Shown: positions 25,834 through 34,889, numbered from the stretch's first letter. The stretch: 64,000 bases of DNA from Archaeoglobus sulfaticallidus PM70-1 (GCF_000385565.1 NC_021169.1:2012932-2076931), one strand, 5' to 3'. Notes: generated by a model not told the origin, from the sequence alone. Program-made: numbers and translations.

Positions 25834-26700
25834 ATGGAAAGGAAGTACTTTGAGCTTGGTGATCTCGCAGAATACTCGCCAAAGCTGTTCGGAATCCCTA
25901 CCTGGACAAAACTGGATGAAATGTTCTACAGGATTGAAAGAGAGGGTGATAAGTTTGTAAGGAAACCTCTCAACGGCTTACCTCATCTCGCTGTTATAAA
26001 CATCACAGGAATTCCAGATACCGGAAAGAGCATTCTTGCTGAACAGTTTGCGATCACTCAAGCGAATCTCGGCTATAAGGTTCTATTCGTAACTGTGGAG
26101 AGTCCCGCAGAGTTTCTGTATCTGGCTTTAAAAGAGAAGAGCCTGGCTTTAGGTTACAATTTTGAAAAAATAGAGAAGAATATTGTTGTCATTGATGCAT
26201 CACAGGATGATGATCTGAGGGAGGAGCCAAAAACTCTTCTTGACACAATGGCATACGCAATAAAGGAGAAGAGGACGAACAATACAGTCATAGACAGCAT
26301 AACAGGTCTTTACGAGCACAAAGAGGTTATGGCAAGGCAGATAGTGAGAAAGTTCTTCAACTTCCTGAAGAAGTACAGGCAGACCGCACTGCTCGTATCA
26401 CAGAAGAGATCTGCTCAGGCGAGCGAGAGTGCTGAAGCTGCTGGAGGATTGGCTGTAGCGCATATCGTCGATGGGACAATTGTGATGGACAAGAAGATAA
26501 TCGAAACGAAGTGGGATGTTAACCTGTACAAGAAACCGATCGGGAGTGTTATAAGAACGATCAGGATCGATGGCTGCAGGCTGACCGCCCATGACTCAAG
26601 AACATGGGTTTTCGAGATTACAGAACACGGAACGATAAATATCCTGAAACCATTAGAAGAATATGTGGGGTGGTATCATGGAAATAATAAAGAAGGTTGA
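25834..26700 (+). CDS. KaiC-domain RecA-superfamily ATPase (AF_0795 type)
   Basis: The 288-residue protein has one KaiC/RecA-like domain with Walker A GIPDTGKS at 59-66 and a Walker B strand NTVIDSITGLYE. It looks like the Archaeoglobus-type single-domain KaiC family rather than the two-domain clock protein. Its 3' end overlaps an HTH-like partner gene by 23 bases. Single-domain archaeal KaiC proteins are poorly characterised and have been linked to signalling or regulation. Confidence 0.85.
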   Translation: MERKYFELGDLAEYSPKLFGIPTWTKLDEMFYRIEREGDKFVRKPLNGLPHLAVINITGIPDTGKSILAEQFAITQANLGYKVLFVTVESPAEFLYLALKEKSLALGYNFEKIEKNIVVIDASQDDDLREEPKTLLDTMAYAIKEKRTNNTVIDSITGLYEHKEVMARQIVRKFFNFLKKYRQTALLVSQKRSAQASESAEAAGGLAVAHIVDGTIVMDKKIIETKWDVNLYKKPIGSVIRTIRIDGCRLTAHDSRTWVFEITEHGTINILKPLEEYVGWYHGNNKEG

Positions 26701-27037
26701 TAGTGGAATAGACGAGATGGCTGAGAAAGTTTTCATGAACTCGATAAAGATTCTTGGCGGTTTGAGAAAGCTCATAGACTACAGAAACCTCACATGGCTT
26801 CCGAGCCTTGCTGAGGCCGCATATGTCATCGTGCTGAGAAATGAAGGGATGAAAACTTACAGAGAAATCGCTGAAGAGCTTGGAATAACCGAGAATACCG
26901 TAAGAAACATAGTCAACGCAGATGAGAAAGAGGTTGAGATGTACATCAAAGGCGAGATCGAGAAGGTTGACGAGCATGTGGCTGGTGGAATAGCCAAACT
27001 GGCATACAAGAAACTGAAGCAGAATAAAGATTTTTAA
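26678..27037 (+). CDS. HTH-like regulatory protein paired with the KaiC ATPase
   Basis: The 119-residue protein has a helix-turn-helix near 70-95 (TYREIAEELGITENTVRNIV) resembling sigma-70 region 4 or LuxR type. It matches the description of the regulatory family encoded next to KaiC-domain proteins in Archaeoglobus. I chose ATG 26678 because GGGGTGG lies a few bases upstream. ATG 26663 would add five residues. Overlap with the ATPase gene implies joint expression. Confidence 0.75.
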   Translation: MEIIKKVDSGIDEMAEKVFMNSIKILGGLRKLIDYRNLTWLPSLAEAAYVIVLRNEGMKTYREIAEELGITENTVRNIVNADEKEVEMYIKGEIEKVDEHVAGGIAKLAYKKLKQNKDF

Positions 27038-27066
27038 CAATTATTCCAACCTGAAGATACACCAAA

Positions 27067-27078
27067 AGATTTAAAACT
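27067..27078 (+). promoter_or_regulatory. TATA box of the L7Ae operon
   Basis: AGATTTAAAACT lies about 66 bases before the L7Ae start, leaving a leader that carries GGAGGTG at 27131-27137. Confidence 0.45.
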
Positions 27079-27143
27079 ACAGCAATCCCTTCTTCCTTGG
27101 ATTGAGCCGATGAATGATGACATCATGGAAGGAGGTGTATGAT

Positions 27144-27506
27144 ATGGTGTATGTAAGGTTCGATGTTCCGGATGAGGTTCAGGATACCGCTCTTGCCCTG
27201 CTTGAGAAGTTCAGGGAGACTGGGAGGATCAAAAAGGGAACAAACGAGACGACAAAGGTCGTGGAGAGAGGTCAGGCAAAGCTCGTGTATATTGCGACGG
27301 ATGTTGAGCCACCAGAGATAGTAGCTCATCTGCCACTGCTCTGCGAGGAAAAAAATGTTCCGTACATCTACATAAAATCAAAGAGTTCCCTTGGACAGGC
27401 TGCTGGTTTGCAGGTGAACTGTGCCGCTGTAGCGGTTGTGGATGAAGGAGAGGCTAAGAAAGAGCTCAGAGACCTCGTTACCAAGATCGACGGTTTGAAG
27501 AAGTAA
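27144..27506 (+). CDS. rpl7ae: Ribosomal protein L7Ae
   Basis: The 120-residue protein has [19 protein letters not shown] near 32-50, the kink-turn binding core, and [17 protein letters not shown]. It binds kink-turns in 23S rRNA, box C/D and H/ACA RNAs and RNase P RNA. I chose ATG 27144 because GGAGGTG is six bases upstream and the protein then begins MVYVRFDVP like Archaeoglobus L7Ae. It heads L7Ae-S28e-L24e-Ndk-aIF5B. Confidence 0.96.
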   Translation: MVYVRFDVPDEVQDTALALLEKFRETGRIKKGTNETTKVVERGQAKLVYIATDVEPPEIVAHLPLLCEEKNVPYIYIKSKSSLGQAAGLQVNCAAVAVVDEGEAKKELRDLVTKIDGLKK

Positions 27507-27539
27507 TTATTACTTTAATTTTGCTGAGAGGTGAAGATA

Positions 27540-27755
27540 ATGGCAGAGGATGAAGACATTCAGCCTGCAGAGGTTATAGAGATAATTGGCAGAACGGGCA
27601 TGCACGGAGAGGCCACACAGGTTAAGGTCAGGGTACTCGGTGGAGAGAACAAGGGAAGGATCATAACGAGAAATGTTTTCGGCCCGGTCAGGGTTGGAGA
27701 TGTACTGATGATAAAGGAGACCGCAAGAGAAGCAAAGAAACTTGCGATAAAGTAA
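27540..27755 (+). CDS. rps28e: Ribosomal protein S28e
   Basis: The 71-residue protein has the S28e core [20 protein letters not shown] and [23 protein letters not shown] precedes the ATG at 27540, so the ORF start 9 bases earlier is not used. It is in the small subunit and is part of the ribosomal operon. Confidence 0.96.
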   Translation: MAEDEDIQPAEVIEIIGRTGMHGEATQVKVRVLGGENKGRIITRNVFGPVRVGDVLMIKETAREAKKLAIK

Positions 27756-27775
27756 GATAAAGTAAGGTGATCCAG

Positions 27776-27955
27776 ATGGAAACCCATGTATGCAGTTTTT
27801 GCGGCTACGAGATAGAAGTTGGCACAGGAAAGATGTATGTCAGAAGGGACGGCAGAGTATTCTATTTCTGCTCCGGAAAGTGCGAGAAGAACATGCTGAA
27901 GCTCAAGAGAAATCCAAGAAAGCTCAAGTGGACGAAGAAGTATGCCAAAAAGTAG
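27776..27955 (+). CDS. rpl24e: Ribosomal protein L24e
   Basis: The 59-residue zinc-binding protein has [13 protein letters not shown] at 6-18 and [13 protein letters not shown] near 30-42 and ends in basic residues. I chose ATG 27776, with AAGGTGA just upstream. A GTG at 27767 would add three residues. Confidence 0.95.
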   Translation: METHVCSFCGYEIEVGTGKMYVRRDGRVFYFCSGKCEKNMLKLKRNPRKLKWTKKYAKK

Positions 27956-27998
27956 CTGATGCAATGGTTGATGCCAGAATAGATGCAATGGTGATATC

Positions 27999-28448
27999 AT
28001 GGAGAGGACTTTCGTGATGATAAAGCCCGATGGAGTAGAGAGAGGTGTTATAGGAGAGGTCATCAGCAGAATAGAGAGAAAGGGCCTAAAAATAGTCGCA
28101 ATGAAGATGATGAGGATTAGCGAGGAGCTTGCCCAGAAGCACTATGCAGAGCATAAAGAAAAGCCATTTTTCGGTGCACTGATTAGCTACATCACAAGCT
28201 CTCCAGTGGTTGCGATGGTTGTTGAAGGAAAGAACGCAATCAGGGTTGTAAGAACAATAGTCGGAGCAACGAATCCAGCAGAGGCAAACCCAGGAACGAT
28301 AAGAGGAGATTTCGGAATGGATGTCGGAAGGAATATAATCCACGCCTCGGATTCTCCTGAATCCGCAAAAAGGGAAATAAACCTCTTTTTCAGCCCAGAA
28401 GAGATTTTGGATTACGAAAGAGCAATCGATAAGTGGATTTACGAATAA
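27999..28448 (+). CDS. ndk: Nucleoside diphosphate kinase
   Basis: The 149-residue protein begins [16 protein letters not shown] and has the active His in [16 protein letters not shown] near 112-127. It transfers phosphate between NTPs and NDPs. The gene lies between L24e and the initiation factor gene, a common archaeal order. Confidence 0.97.
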   Translation: MERTFVMIKPDGVERGVIGEVISRIERKGLKIVAMKMMRISEELAQKHYAEHKEKPFFGALISYITSSPVVAMVVEGKNAIRVVRTIVGATNPAEANPGTIRGDFGMDVGRNIIHASDSPESAKREINLFFSPEEILDYERAIDKWIYE

Positions 28449-28475
28449 ACATTATTTTTTTAAGGTTTTAGAGCC

Positions 28476-30269
28476 ATGAGTAAGAAAAGTAAAAAGGACA
28501 AGGACAAACAACTCAGAACTCCAATTGTTTCCGTACTTGGCCATGTAGATCATGGCAAGACAACCCTGCTAGACAAAATAAGGAAAGGCAGGGTTACTGC
28601 AAAGGAGGCTGGAGGAATAACACAGCATATCGGTGCAACCGAGATACCAATAGAGATGATAAAGAACATCTGCAAGGACATCTGGAGAAAAGAGGTTGAG
28701 CTTCCGGGACTGCTCTTCATCGACACACCAGGACACAAAGCGTTCACAAACCTCAGGAGAAGAGGAGGCGCTTTAGCAGATCTGGCAATTCTGATAGTTG
28801 ACATAAATGAGGGGTTCAAGCCCCAGACTGAAGAGGCTCTCTCCATACTGAGGACTTTCAGGACACCCTTCGTCGTTGCTGCAAACAAGATAGACAAGAT
28901 TCCAGCATGGCAGAGTCCCGGCTTTGTTCCATTCCTCAAAAGCTACAGCATGCAGGAAGATATAGCAAAAAACAGGCTTGACAACAAAATATATGAACTG
29001 ATAGGCAAGCTATACGAGTTCGGTTTCTCAGCCGACAGGTTCGACAGGATAACCGATTTTACGAGAAATGTCGCAATAATCCCCATTTCAGCCCTTACAG
29101 GAGAGGGAGTTCCAGAGCTTCTGCTGGTTCTTGTAGGATTGGCCCAGAGGTTTCTGGAAGATAGCCTCAGACTCCATGTAAGCGGTAAGGCAAAAGGAAC
29201 GATTTTAGAGGTTAAGGAAGAGAAGGGAATGGGAATTACATGCGATGTCATTCTCTATGATGGTACGCTCAAAGTTGGAGACAGGATAGCCATAGCGATG
29301 AGAGATGGTGTAAAGGTTACCCATGTGAAGGGCATACTCAAGCCCAGACCATCTCAGGAGATGAGACTTGAGAGCAAGTTCAGGAGTGTTAAGAGCGTTG
29401 TCGCGGCTGCGGGTGTGAAGCTGATAGCTGCAGATCTCGAAGGAGTTCTTGCAGGAAGCGAGTTCGAGGCAATTGAATCAGAGAAAGACATTGAAGAGTT
29501 CAGAAAGAGGCTTGAGAAAGAGTACGAGGAAATAGAGATCAGAACCGATGAGGAAGGTGTGGTGCTGAAAACCGATACGCTTGGATCACTCGAGGCATTA
29601 ATAAACGAGCTTAAGGATGCTGGGATAAAGATAAAGAATGCTGAAGTTGGTGATGTTGACAAAAGGGATGTTATCGAAGCTTCAGCAAACAGGGACGAGC
29701 TTAACAGAGTTATAATAGCCTTCAGCGTTAAGCTGCTTCCCGGAGTTGAGGAGGAGGCGGAGAAGTATGGTGTCAGGGTGTTCAGAGATGAGATAATCTA
29801 CAGCTTGATAGACAGCTTCGTGAAGTGGAGAGAGGAAGAGAAGAGGCTGAGAGAAAAACAGAAGATTGAGGAGCTTGTTAAGCCATGTAAGATAAAGCTC
29901 CTCAAGGAGTACATCTTCAGAAGGAGCAAGCCAGCTGTGGTTGGCATAAGGGTTCTCGCCGGAGAGCTGAAGAGAGATGCGAAGCTAATAAAAGCCGATG
30001 GGTCTCCAGCAGGCTCAGTAAGAAGCATGCAGAAAGAGGGCGAGAATGTCCCGGTGGCAAAAGAGGGAGAGGAGCTTGCGATATCCATCGATGGTGTCAC
30101 AATAGGGAGGCAGCTCAACGGAGATGAGGTGCTGTATGTCGACGTTCCTGAAAGGCATGCGAGAGTCCTCGAAAAGGATCTGATGGACACATTAAGCGAG
30201 GAGGCGAAGAAGGCATTTCAGGAGTTCCCTGAAATTAAGAGAAAAGTTAACCCGTTCTGGGGTAAATGA
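28476..30269 (+). CDS. infB: Translation initiation factor aIF5B (IF-2 family)
   Basis: The 597-residue GTPase has G1 GHVDHGKTTLLD near 22-33, G3 DTPGHKAF and G4 NKID, followed by the aIF5B domains II-IV. It promotes ribosomal subunit joining. No intein is visible, as the length is the usual one. Confidence 0.97.
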   Translation: MSKKSKKDKDKQLRTPIVSVLGHVDHGKTTLLDKIRKGRVTAKEAGGITQHIGATEIPIEMIKNICKDIWRKEVELPGLLFIDTPGHKAFTNLRRRGGALADLAILIVDINEGFKPQTEEALSILRTFRTPFVVAANKIDKIPAWQSPGFVPFLKSYSMQEDIAKNRLDNKIYELIGKLYEFGFSADRFDRITDFTRNVAIIPISALTGEGVPELLLVLVGLAQRFLEDSLRLHVSGKAKGTILEVKEEKGMGITCDVILYDGTLKVGDRIAIAMRDGVKVTHVKGILKPRPSQEMRLESKFRSVKSVVAAAGVKLIAADLEGVLAGSEFEAIESEKDIEEFRKRLEKEYEEIEIRTDEEGVVLKTDTLGSLEALINELKDAGIKIKNAEVGDVDKRDVIEASANRDELNRVIIAFSVKLLPGVEEEAEKYGVRVFRDEIIYSLIDSFVKWREEEKRLREKQKIEELVKPCKIKLLKEYIFRRSKPAVVGIRVLAGELKRDAKLIKADGSPAGSVRSMQKEGENVPVAKEGEELAISIDGVTIGRQLNGDEVLYVDVPERHARVLEKDLMDTLSEEAKKAFQEFPEIKRKVNPFWGK

Positions 30270-30343
30270 TGTGGTAAATGGAGAGATAAAATTAAATTCA
30301 CTCTGTAATCGTATGGTAATCGTATGAATAGGAGGTGATTGAT

Positions 30344-30724
30344 GTGGAGTTTAAGGTCGTGATTTCCGATCCTTCAACTGGAATGGCTTATCAGAAGGTT
30401 GTTAGCGGAGCGAACGCTAACAGGCTCATCGGGAAGAAGATTGGAGATGTTATAAACGGAACGCTCGTTGAACTCCCGCCAGATTATGAACTGAAGATTA
30501 CTGGCGGAAGTGACAAGGATGGCTTTCCGATGAGGAAAGACCTTCCGGGAAATGTCAGAAGAAGGTTGCTTCTCGCCGGAGGAGTTGGATACAATCCAAA
30601 TGAGAGGGGTTTGAGAAGAAAGAAGATGGTAAGGGGCAATGTCATAAGCAGGGACATCGTTCAGATAAACCTCAAGGTTGAAAAGGCTGGAAAGATACCC
30701 CTCGCCGAGTTCTTCAAAGAGTAA
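30344..30724 (+). CDS. rps6e: Ribosomal protein S6e
   Basis: The 126-residue protein has EFKVVISDPSTGMAYQKVV and the conserved KITGGSDKDGFPMR near 50-63 and VRRRLLLAGGVGY. The GTG start at 30344 is set by GGAGGTGA six bases upstream. An in-frame GTG at 30335 lies within that site. Confidence 0.95.
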   Translation: MEFKVVISDPSTGMAYQKVVSGANANRLIGKKIGDVINGTLVELPPDYELKITGGSDKDGFPMRKDLPGNVRRRLLLAGGVGYNPNERGLRRKKMVRGNVISRDIVQINLKVEKAGKIPLAEFFKE

Positions 30725-30765
30725 TAGGGTTAAGCGATAAGCAATCACAAAACAGAAAGAGCAGC

Positions 30766-31386
30766 ATGGGACTACTCGAAGACAAGGTAAGGGCGAGGAA
30801 TTTTTATCGCCACTTCTCCAAAATTTATGACAGGATTAATCCCATTTTCTACGCAGACCACATGCTCGAAAAGGTCATTGAGATGGCAGAGATCGAGGAA
30901 AGAGATCTGGTTCTCGAGGTTGGCTGTGGAACGGGCTTCACGACTGCTGGAATTGCGAGCAAAGTTCCTCAGAGCGGCATAGTCGCCGTTGATCTCACAC
31001 CGGAGCAGATGAGAAAGGCCATTCAGAAACTGCCATATGTTAACTACATACGGGGCGATGCCGAAAATCTGCCTTTCAAAGACAACACATTTGACTCAGC
31101 AATCTCTGCGGGAAGCATAGAGTACTGGCCCAATCCAAAAAAGGGGATAGCAGAGATGGCAAGAGTAACGAAGGAAGGCGGAAAGGTTGTTGTTCTTGCT
31201 CCAAGAAAGCCAGATAACCTCCTCGTCAGAAAGTTCGCTGAGAGCATAATGCTCTTTCCCTCAACCCAGCAATGTGTTGCATGGTTTGAGGCTGCTGGGC
31301 TGAAGAACATACGGTTTGTTGAAACGGGCCCGAACATCTTGTGGAGAAAGCTCGTGGTTATTATCTCCGGAGAGGTTTCTGAGTAG
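30766..31386 (+). CDS. Class I SAM-dependent methyltransferase (UbiE/ArsM-like)
   Basis: The 206-residue protein has the SAM motif VLEVGCGTGFTTAGI near 48-62, the acidic VAVDLTPEQM and the late GDAENLPFKDNTFDSAI stretch. UbiE-type enzymes methylate quinones, and archaeal relatives vary, so the substrate is not set. It follows S6e by about 40 bases. Confidence 0.8.
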   Translation: MGLLEDKVRARNFYRHFSKIYDRINPIFYADHMLEKVIEMAEIEERDLVLEVGCGTGFTTAGIASKVPQSGIVAVDLTPEQMRKAIQKLPYVNYIRGDAENLPFKDNTFDSAISAGSIEYWPNPKKGIAEMARVTKEGGKVVVLAPRKPDNLLVRKFAESIMLFPSTQQCVAWFEAAGLKNIRFVETGPNILWRKLVVIISGEVSE

Positions 31387-31406
31387 GTAGGAGATGAGGT
31401 GTTTAT

Positions 31407-32051
31407 ATGAGCTATTTTGATACCAGCAAGGATTTCAGAATTCTGATGGCTGAGAAGGCAATTGTTGAGCTTGAAAAGCTCTTCAATGTGCTTAAATTGC
31501 AGAAAAGGAAGGAATATGTCAGAAAGATGAAGGATCTGTACAGCAAGGTTCAGAACCTCAAGTACTCCTATGTTGCTCCGGACGGTATTAAGGCGCTTGA
31601 TGATTTTAAAGAAATCGTTACCTCAACCAAGAAATTCAAAGAGGATGTCAGAAAGCTTGATAGAGATGCACAGGTCATCAAAGCCCTTTACTGGCTTGAA
31701 TATCTTGAATCTCTCCCAGAGTTGATGGACAGAGGTATGATCTCCCAGCCATATGAATGCATAAAGTACTACAGAGGAGAGATAGTCTCCATAAAAGAGC
31801 TCGACAGGCTATGGCTTTGCGGTGTTGATTGTGGGTTCAAGCTCAACATCATAACCAACAGTGAGAAGTTTAAGCAGGGAAGCTATGCTGTGGTTGCATA
31901 CCTCCCGCCAAGAGAGTTCGGGAAATATACAAGCGAAGGAATGTTCGTTGATTTATTGGATGGTGAGAAAGGAGAGGTTAGCCTAGGTGAGGTTAAGAAC
32001 CTCAACCTCAAGGAGGTTTCATCAATCATCATGGATTTGCTGAAGAGTTAG
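31407..32051 (+). CDS. Unknown protein with a possible C-terminal tRNA-binding OB fold
   Basis: The 214-residue protein has a helical, charged N-terminal half (about 1-105). The C-terminal part (about 125-195) reads YYRGEIVSIKELDRLWLCGV, then FKLNIITNSEKFKQG and FGKYTSEGMFVDLL, which resembles the EMAP-II/Trbp111 pattern of G-V, D-G, T-N and S-E-G-M. This points to a tRNA-binding domain, but I have no alignment. It follows the methyltransferase gene and may be cotranscribed. Confidence 0.6.
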   Translation: MSYFDTSKDFRILMAEKAIVELEKLFNVLKLQKRKEYVRKMKDLYSKVQNLKYSYVAPDGIKALDDFKEIVTSTKKFKEDVRKLDRDAQVIKALYWLEYLESLPELMDRGMISQPYECIKYYRGEIVSIKELDRLWLCGVDCGFKLNIITNSEKFKQGSYAVVAYLPPREFGKYTSEGMFVDLLDGEKGEVSLGEVKNLNLKEVSSIIMDLLKS

Positions 32052-32097
32052 AAAGCTAAGTTGAGAAGCTAAAAAGAGCTAAAATGGAAATTAAAAA

Positions 32098-33159
32098 TTA
32101 AATCCCCAGAAACCTTTCGAAAGCTTCCAGATTTACAAAGCTCTCAAAAAGTTCTCTCATCCGTTTCAGCTTTATTTCACTCTTGATTCTCGACTTTCCA
32201 AACATCTTCTCCAGCCTTTCCGTTGTTGTCAGCGTATCCTCGCTGACAAGCAATACCGGTACGCCCTTGCTTTCAGCCCTATCGAGTATGAACTTCGACG
32301 GTCTCAGATTTCCTGTGAGGATTATCAGCTTGATGTTTGGTATTTCTAAAGCAACTACCTGCAGGTCTGCTCTGTCTCCACCGGTGACGAGGGCAGCATT
32401 TTTAGCCCTCCTGAAGTACTCGATCGCACTGTTCGGGGACATTGCCCCGACGATTATGTTCTCAACTATCATGTCCTCTCTCGGCTCCACGAGATACTCT
32501 GCCTTGAGATAATCCTTTATCTCGTCTATGAAAACCCCTCCGACAATAACATCCCTCGGAATTATTCCAAGAATCTCCAGATCGTTTCTCTGAAGTAGCG
32601 AGCCTGCAACACCTTCGATGTACGATCTCTTGTATCCTGTCAGCTTGTTGAAGATGACAGCCTTAAGCCTCTCTCCGAACACGCTCTTTGCGGTGAGAAT
32701 CCTATCCAGAACAAAATCCTCCGAATATCCTGCAATGAGCAGAGCTTTCAAGTCCAGCAGTTTGGAAACGGATATGTCTCCAAGTTCTACCGCTGAGCCT
32801 ATCTTGTAGTCTATTGAGCCTTCAACAAAAACAAAATCCTTTTCCTCTTTTATTCTATCAAATGAAGCTGATACAACCTTCTTAAGCTCGTTTGGATCCG
32901 CTATGTTTATGAACTCCGCATACGGAGCGTTCAGAACTATCGGGCAGATATCATCTATTTCATCCTCAACACCAATCATTTTGGATGTGTTCAGGGCATC
33001 ACCATCAACCAGCTTTCCATCATGATACTCGGGAGATGTGCCGAGTGGCTTGAAATATCCAACAGAGTAACCCTTATCAAGAAGGTAAGATGCCATGGCA
33101 ATGATCATGGAGCTTTTTCCGGCATCACCCTCTACTGAAGAAACCATTATCCCCTGCAT
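32098..33159 (-). CDS. BioD-like ATPase with DRTGG domain (phosphotransacetylase N-terminal family)
   Basis: The 353-residue protein has a dethiobiotin-synthetase-like P-loop domain (VEGDAGKSSMI near 9-19) and then a DRTGG-type domain (GAMSPNSAIEYF, TGGDRADLQ). The same pair of domains forms the N-terminal part of bacterial phosphotransacetylase. No catalytic PTA domain is present here. It may sense or bind nucleotides. The function is not known. Confidence 0.8.
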   Translation of the reverse strand: MQGIMVSSVEGDAGKSSMIIAMASYLLDKGYSVGYFKPLGTSPEYHDGKLVDGDALNTSKMIGVEDEIDDICPIVLNAPYAEFINIADPNELKKVVSASFDRIKEEKDFVFVEGSIDYKIGSAVELGDISVSKLLDLKALLIAGYSEDFVLDRILTAKSVFGERLKAVIFNKLTGYKRSYIEGVAGSLLQRNDLEILGIIPRDVIVGGVFIDEIKDYLKAEYLVEPREDMIVENIIVGAMSPNSAIEYFRRAKNAALVTGGDRADLQVVALEIPNIKLIILTGNLRPSKFILDRAESKGVPVLLVSEDTLTTTERLEKMFGKSRIKSEIKLKRMRELFESFVNLEAFERFLGI

Positions 33160-33487
33160 TGAAGTTAATCTGTGAAGTTAGTATAAATTACTTGCTCTCT
33201 TAAGGAGATGAAGAGATGGATTATTCCAATCAAGTCTCTGATGGCTGAAGAACTGGGTCGGTTATGCTGTTACAGCAATAATAATTGGTTGCTGGCATAT
33301 AAGGTTTATTATACTTGGCTCAAAATAGCTTCTGTTCGCCCGATTCACGCTTTTTCAGATCCTTTAGAATAAAGATATATAACATCTACAAAAGAGGTCT
33401 GCCTTCCCTTTCCTCTTTTTAACCAACTCAAACGATTCGCCTAATTAGACATAAAATAACCTCCCTCAAAGCTTTTAATTTTAAAAT
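33160..33487. other. Intergenic region with no clear gene
   Basis: This region lies between the start of the BioD-like gene and the first ORF of the putative mobile island. There is no ORF with good codon use. It contains T/C-rich runs (33395-33420) and AT-rich tracts. It may carry one boundary of the integrated element, but I found no repeat of the tRNA-Asp 3' end here. Confidence 0.4.
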
Positions 33488-33685
33488 TTGCTTTTCCACC
33501 AATATGTATTAGCTAATTCGCAACTTTTAAGTATAATCACCAGTTTAATCTCTCTACAGAAAACTACTCAACACATAAAAGTATTAGAAAAGGATTTTGA
33601 GGAATACCTTCTCAGGCTCCTGAAAGATCTTAAAAAATTCATTAAAGAATTATTGGAAAAAAGAGTAGAGGGGGTTAAAAAATGA
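33488..33685 (+). CDS. Possible small coiled-coil protein
   Basis: A 65-residue frame with a TTG start. Its last 35 residues are charged and helical (EKDFEEYLLRLLKDLKKFIK) and it overlaps the next gene as ATGA. That overlap argues for a real gene, but the start and the first 25 residues are weak. Confidence 0.35.
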   Translation: MLFHQYVLANSQLLSIITSLISLQKTTQHIKVLEKDFEEYLLRLLKDLKKFIKELLEKRVEGVKK

Positions 33686-34194
33686 GCTTCAAAACCATAC
33701 TCAAATACTACAATCCCTCAACAGGCACAAAAGCATCCTCTACTGTAGAAATTACTCAAAACCAGTTACGCATCAAATCTAAAAATTCGGAAGAAATTAT
33801 TTTCATTGACTTCATAAGTTCTATGACTTTAAAGAAAAATCCAAAACGGAACTACTTGGTTGCTGGGATACTCTTAATTCTGATTGGTCTGCTCATTGTT
33901 GTATTTGCCAAACAGATAATCTCGGCTCTAAAGATTAACGATGGTCTCATAACTTCGTTTGTAATCTTTAACGGTGGAGCTCTGGTTATTGTAGGGATTA
34001 TCTTGTTAATTTTATGGTGGCTCGTTAGAAGCTTCATTTTGATCATAAACCAACTTAGTAACACTGTTTTACTCAGTAATAGAACTGAAAAGCCGTTAAG
34101 AACCATTTATGAAAAAATTATCGAAATAAGAGCTGGTAAAAACAGAACTTCTCCGAAGGATCCTGGCAATCATATCGGAGAGTTGGAGGAATAA
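33682..34194 (+). CDS. Small membrane protein of the mobile island
   Basis: The 170-residue protein has a soluble N-terminal strand-rich part (about 1-50), two membrane helices (about 58-76 and 88-113) and a charged tail. Its layout resembles a PH-like domain on a membrane anchor, but I cannot assign it. It overlaps the small ORF before it. No recognised homologue. Confidence 0.5.
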   Translation: MSFKTILKYYNPSTGTKASSTVEITQNQLRIKSKNSEEIIFIDFISSMTLKKNPKRNYLVAGILLILIGLLIVVFAKQIISALKINDGLITSFVIFNGGALVIVGIILLILWWLVRSFILIINQLSNTVLLSNRTEKPLRTIYEKIIEIRAGKNRTSPKDPGNHIGELEE

Positions 34195-34205
34195 AAGGAC
34201 GTATC

Positions 34206-34457
34206 TTATTCCTCATGCAATTTCTTTGCCAACTGCCAGCCATCATTCGTTAATCCATAGCTCATGCCGGAAGGATGGGGCTTGTTATAGAGATATCCTA
34301 ATTTCACGAGCTTCTTGACTCTACTCTTAATCATTCCATGCAGGTGTTTGGGATATCCTTTACAGATGAATTCGATGGGGAAATGCGCTTTCTTACTCTT
34401 ACCCGATCGCTTATATATTGTTACTATTATTGCCTTATCGAGTTCTGTAAGCTCCAT
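34206..34457 (-). CDS. Winged-helix DNA-binding protein
   Basis: The 83-residue protein has a helix-turn-helix followed by a wing (RVKKLVKLGYLYNKPHPSGMSYGLT near 45-69). It resembles archaeal viral PhiH1/PadR-like repressors. It is divergent from the second winged-helix gene, with a TATA box and a palindrome between them, as expected for an autorepressor. Confidence 0.6.
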   Translation of the reverse strand: MELTELDKAIIVTIYKRSGKSKKAHFPIEFICKGYPKHLHGMIKSRVKKLVKLGYLYNKPHPSGMSYGLTNDGWQLAKKLHEE

Positions 34458-34486
34458 CTGATGGAATATTTTTTTCGTCTTAATTT

Positions 34487-34503
34487 ATATAGTTTTCGAC
34501 TAT
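34487..34503. promoter_or_regulatory. Palindrome over the promoter of the winged-helix gene
   Basis: TATAGTTTTCGACTATA is a perfect 6-base inverted repeat with a 5-base loop. It overlaps the minus-strand TATA region (AACTATATAAATT) about 30-45 bases from the gene start, a position suited to a repressor site. Confidence 0.5.
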
Positions 34504-34595
34504 AAAGTTTCTGGGATATTTTAAAACCAACATAAAGTTTATATAGGTTCTGTTAAAGTAGTAAAATCCAAGCAAGGATATTTCAGGTGTCTGAA

Positions 34596-34844
34596 ATGTT
34601 AGAATTACAAAAGAGATATGCCGAGGAATTCGTCTACGAATTCGTGAACAAACATAGTGGTTTGAGTGTGTATGAGATAGCCAAGAAACTCGGGTGGAGT
34701 TCTGGAAAGGTATACAACATAATCAAATCGCTCGAAGAGATGGGTTTGGTAAAGACCTCCTTGGAAGTTGAAGGGGGGAGGGCAAAAAGAAAGGTATATC
34801 CAGTTTCCTGGGTAGAGCTTTTGCCTGAAGATGTAAAATCCTAA
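34596..34844 (+). CDS. Winged-helix transcription regulator
   Basis: This 82-residue protein (from ATG 34596) has a typical HTH, SVYEIAKKLGWSSGKVYNII near 25-44, followed by a wing. It resembles the MarR/ArsR-type small regulators of archaeal mobile elements. AGGTGT precedes the ATG, and AGTTTATATAG at 34536-34546 is a plausible TATA box. A GTG at 34587 is an alternative start. Confidence 0.65.
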   Translation: MLELQKRYAEEFVYEFVNKHSGLSVYEIAKKLGWSSGKVYNIIKSLEEMGLVKTSLEVEGGRAKRKVYPVSWVELLPEDVKS

Positions 34845-34889
34845 AAATATAAATAAAATTATTGATGAATAAAAAGCTTGATTTATTCT

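Noticed and set aside
33160..33487. Second att site and a possible box C/D RNA (TGATG/CTGA-like pieces near 33210-33260)
   Set aside because: No copy of the tRNA-Asp 3' end is present, and the C and D boxes are too weak and badly spaced.
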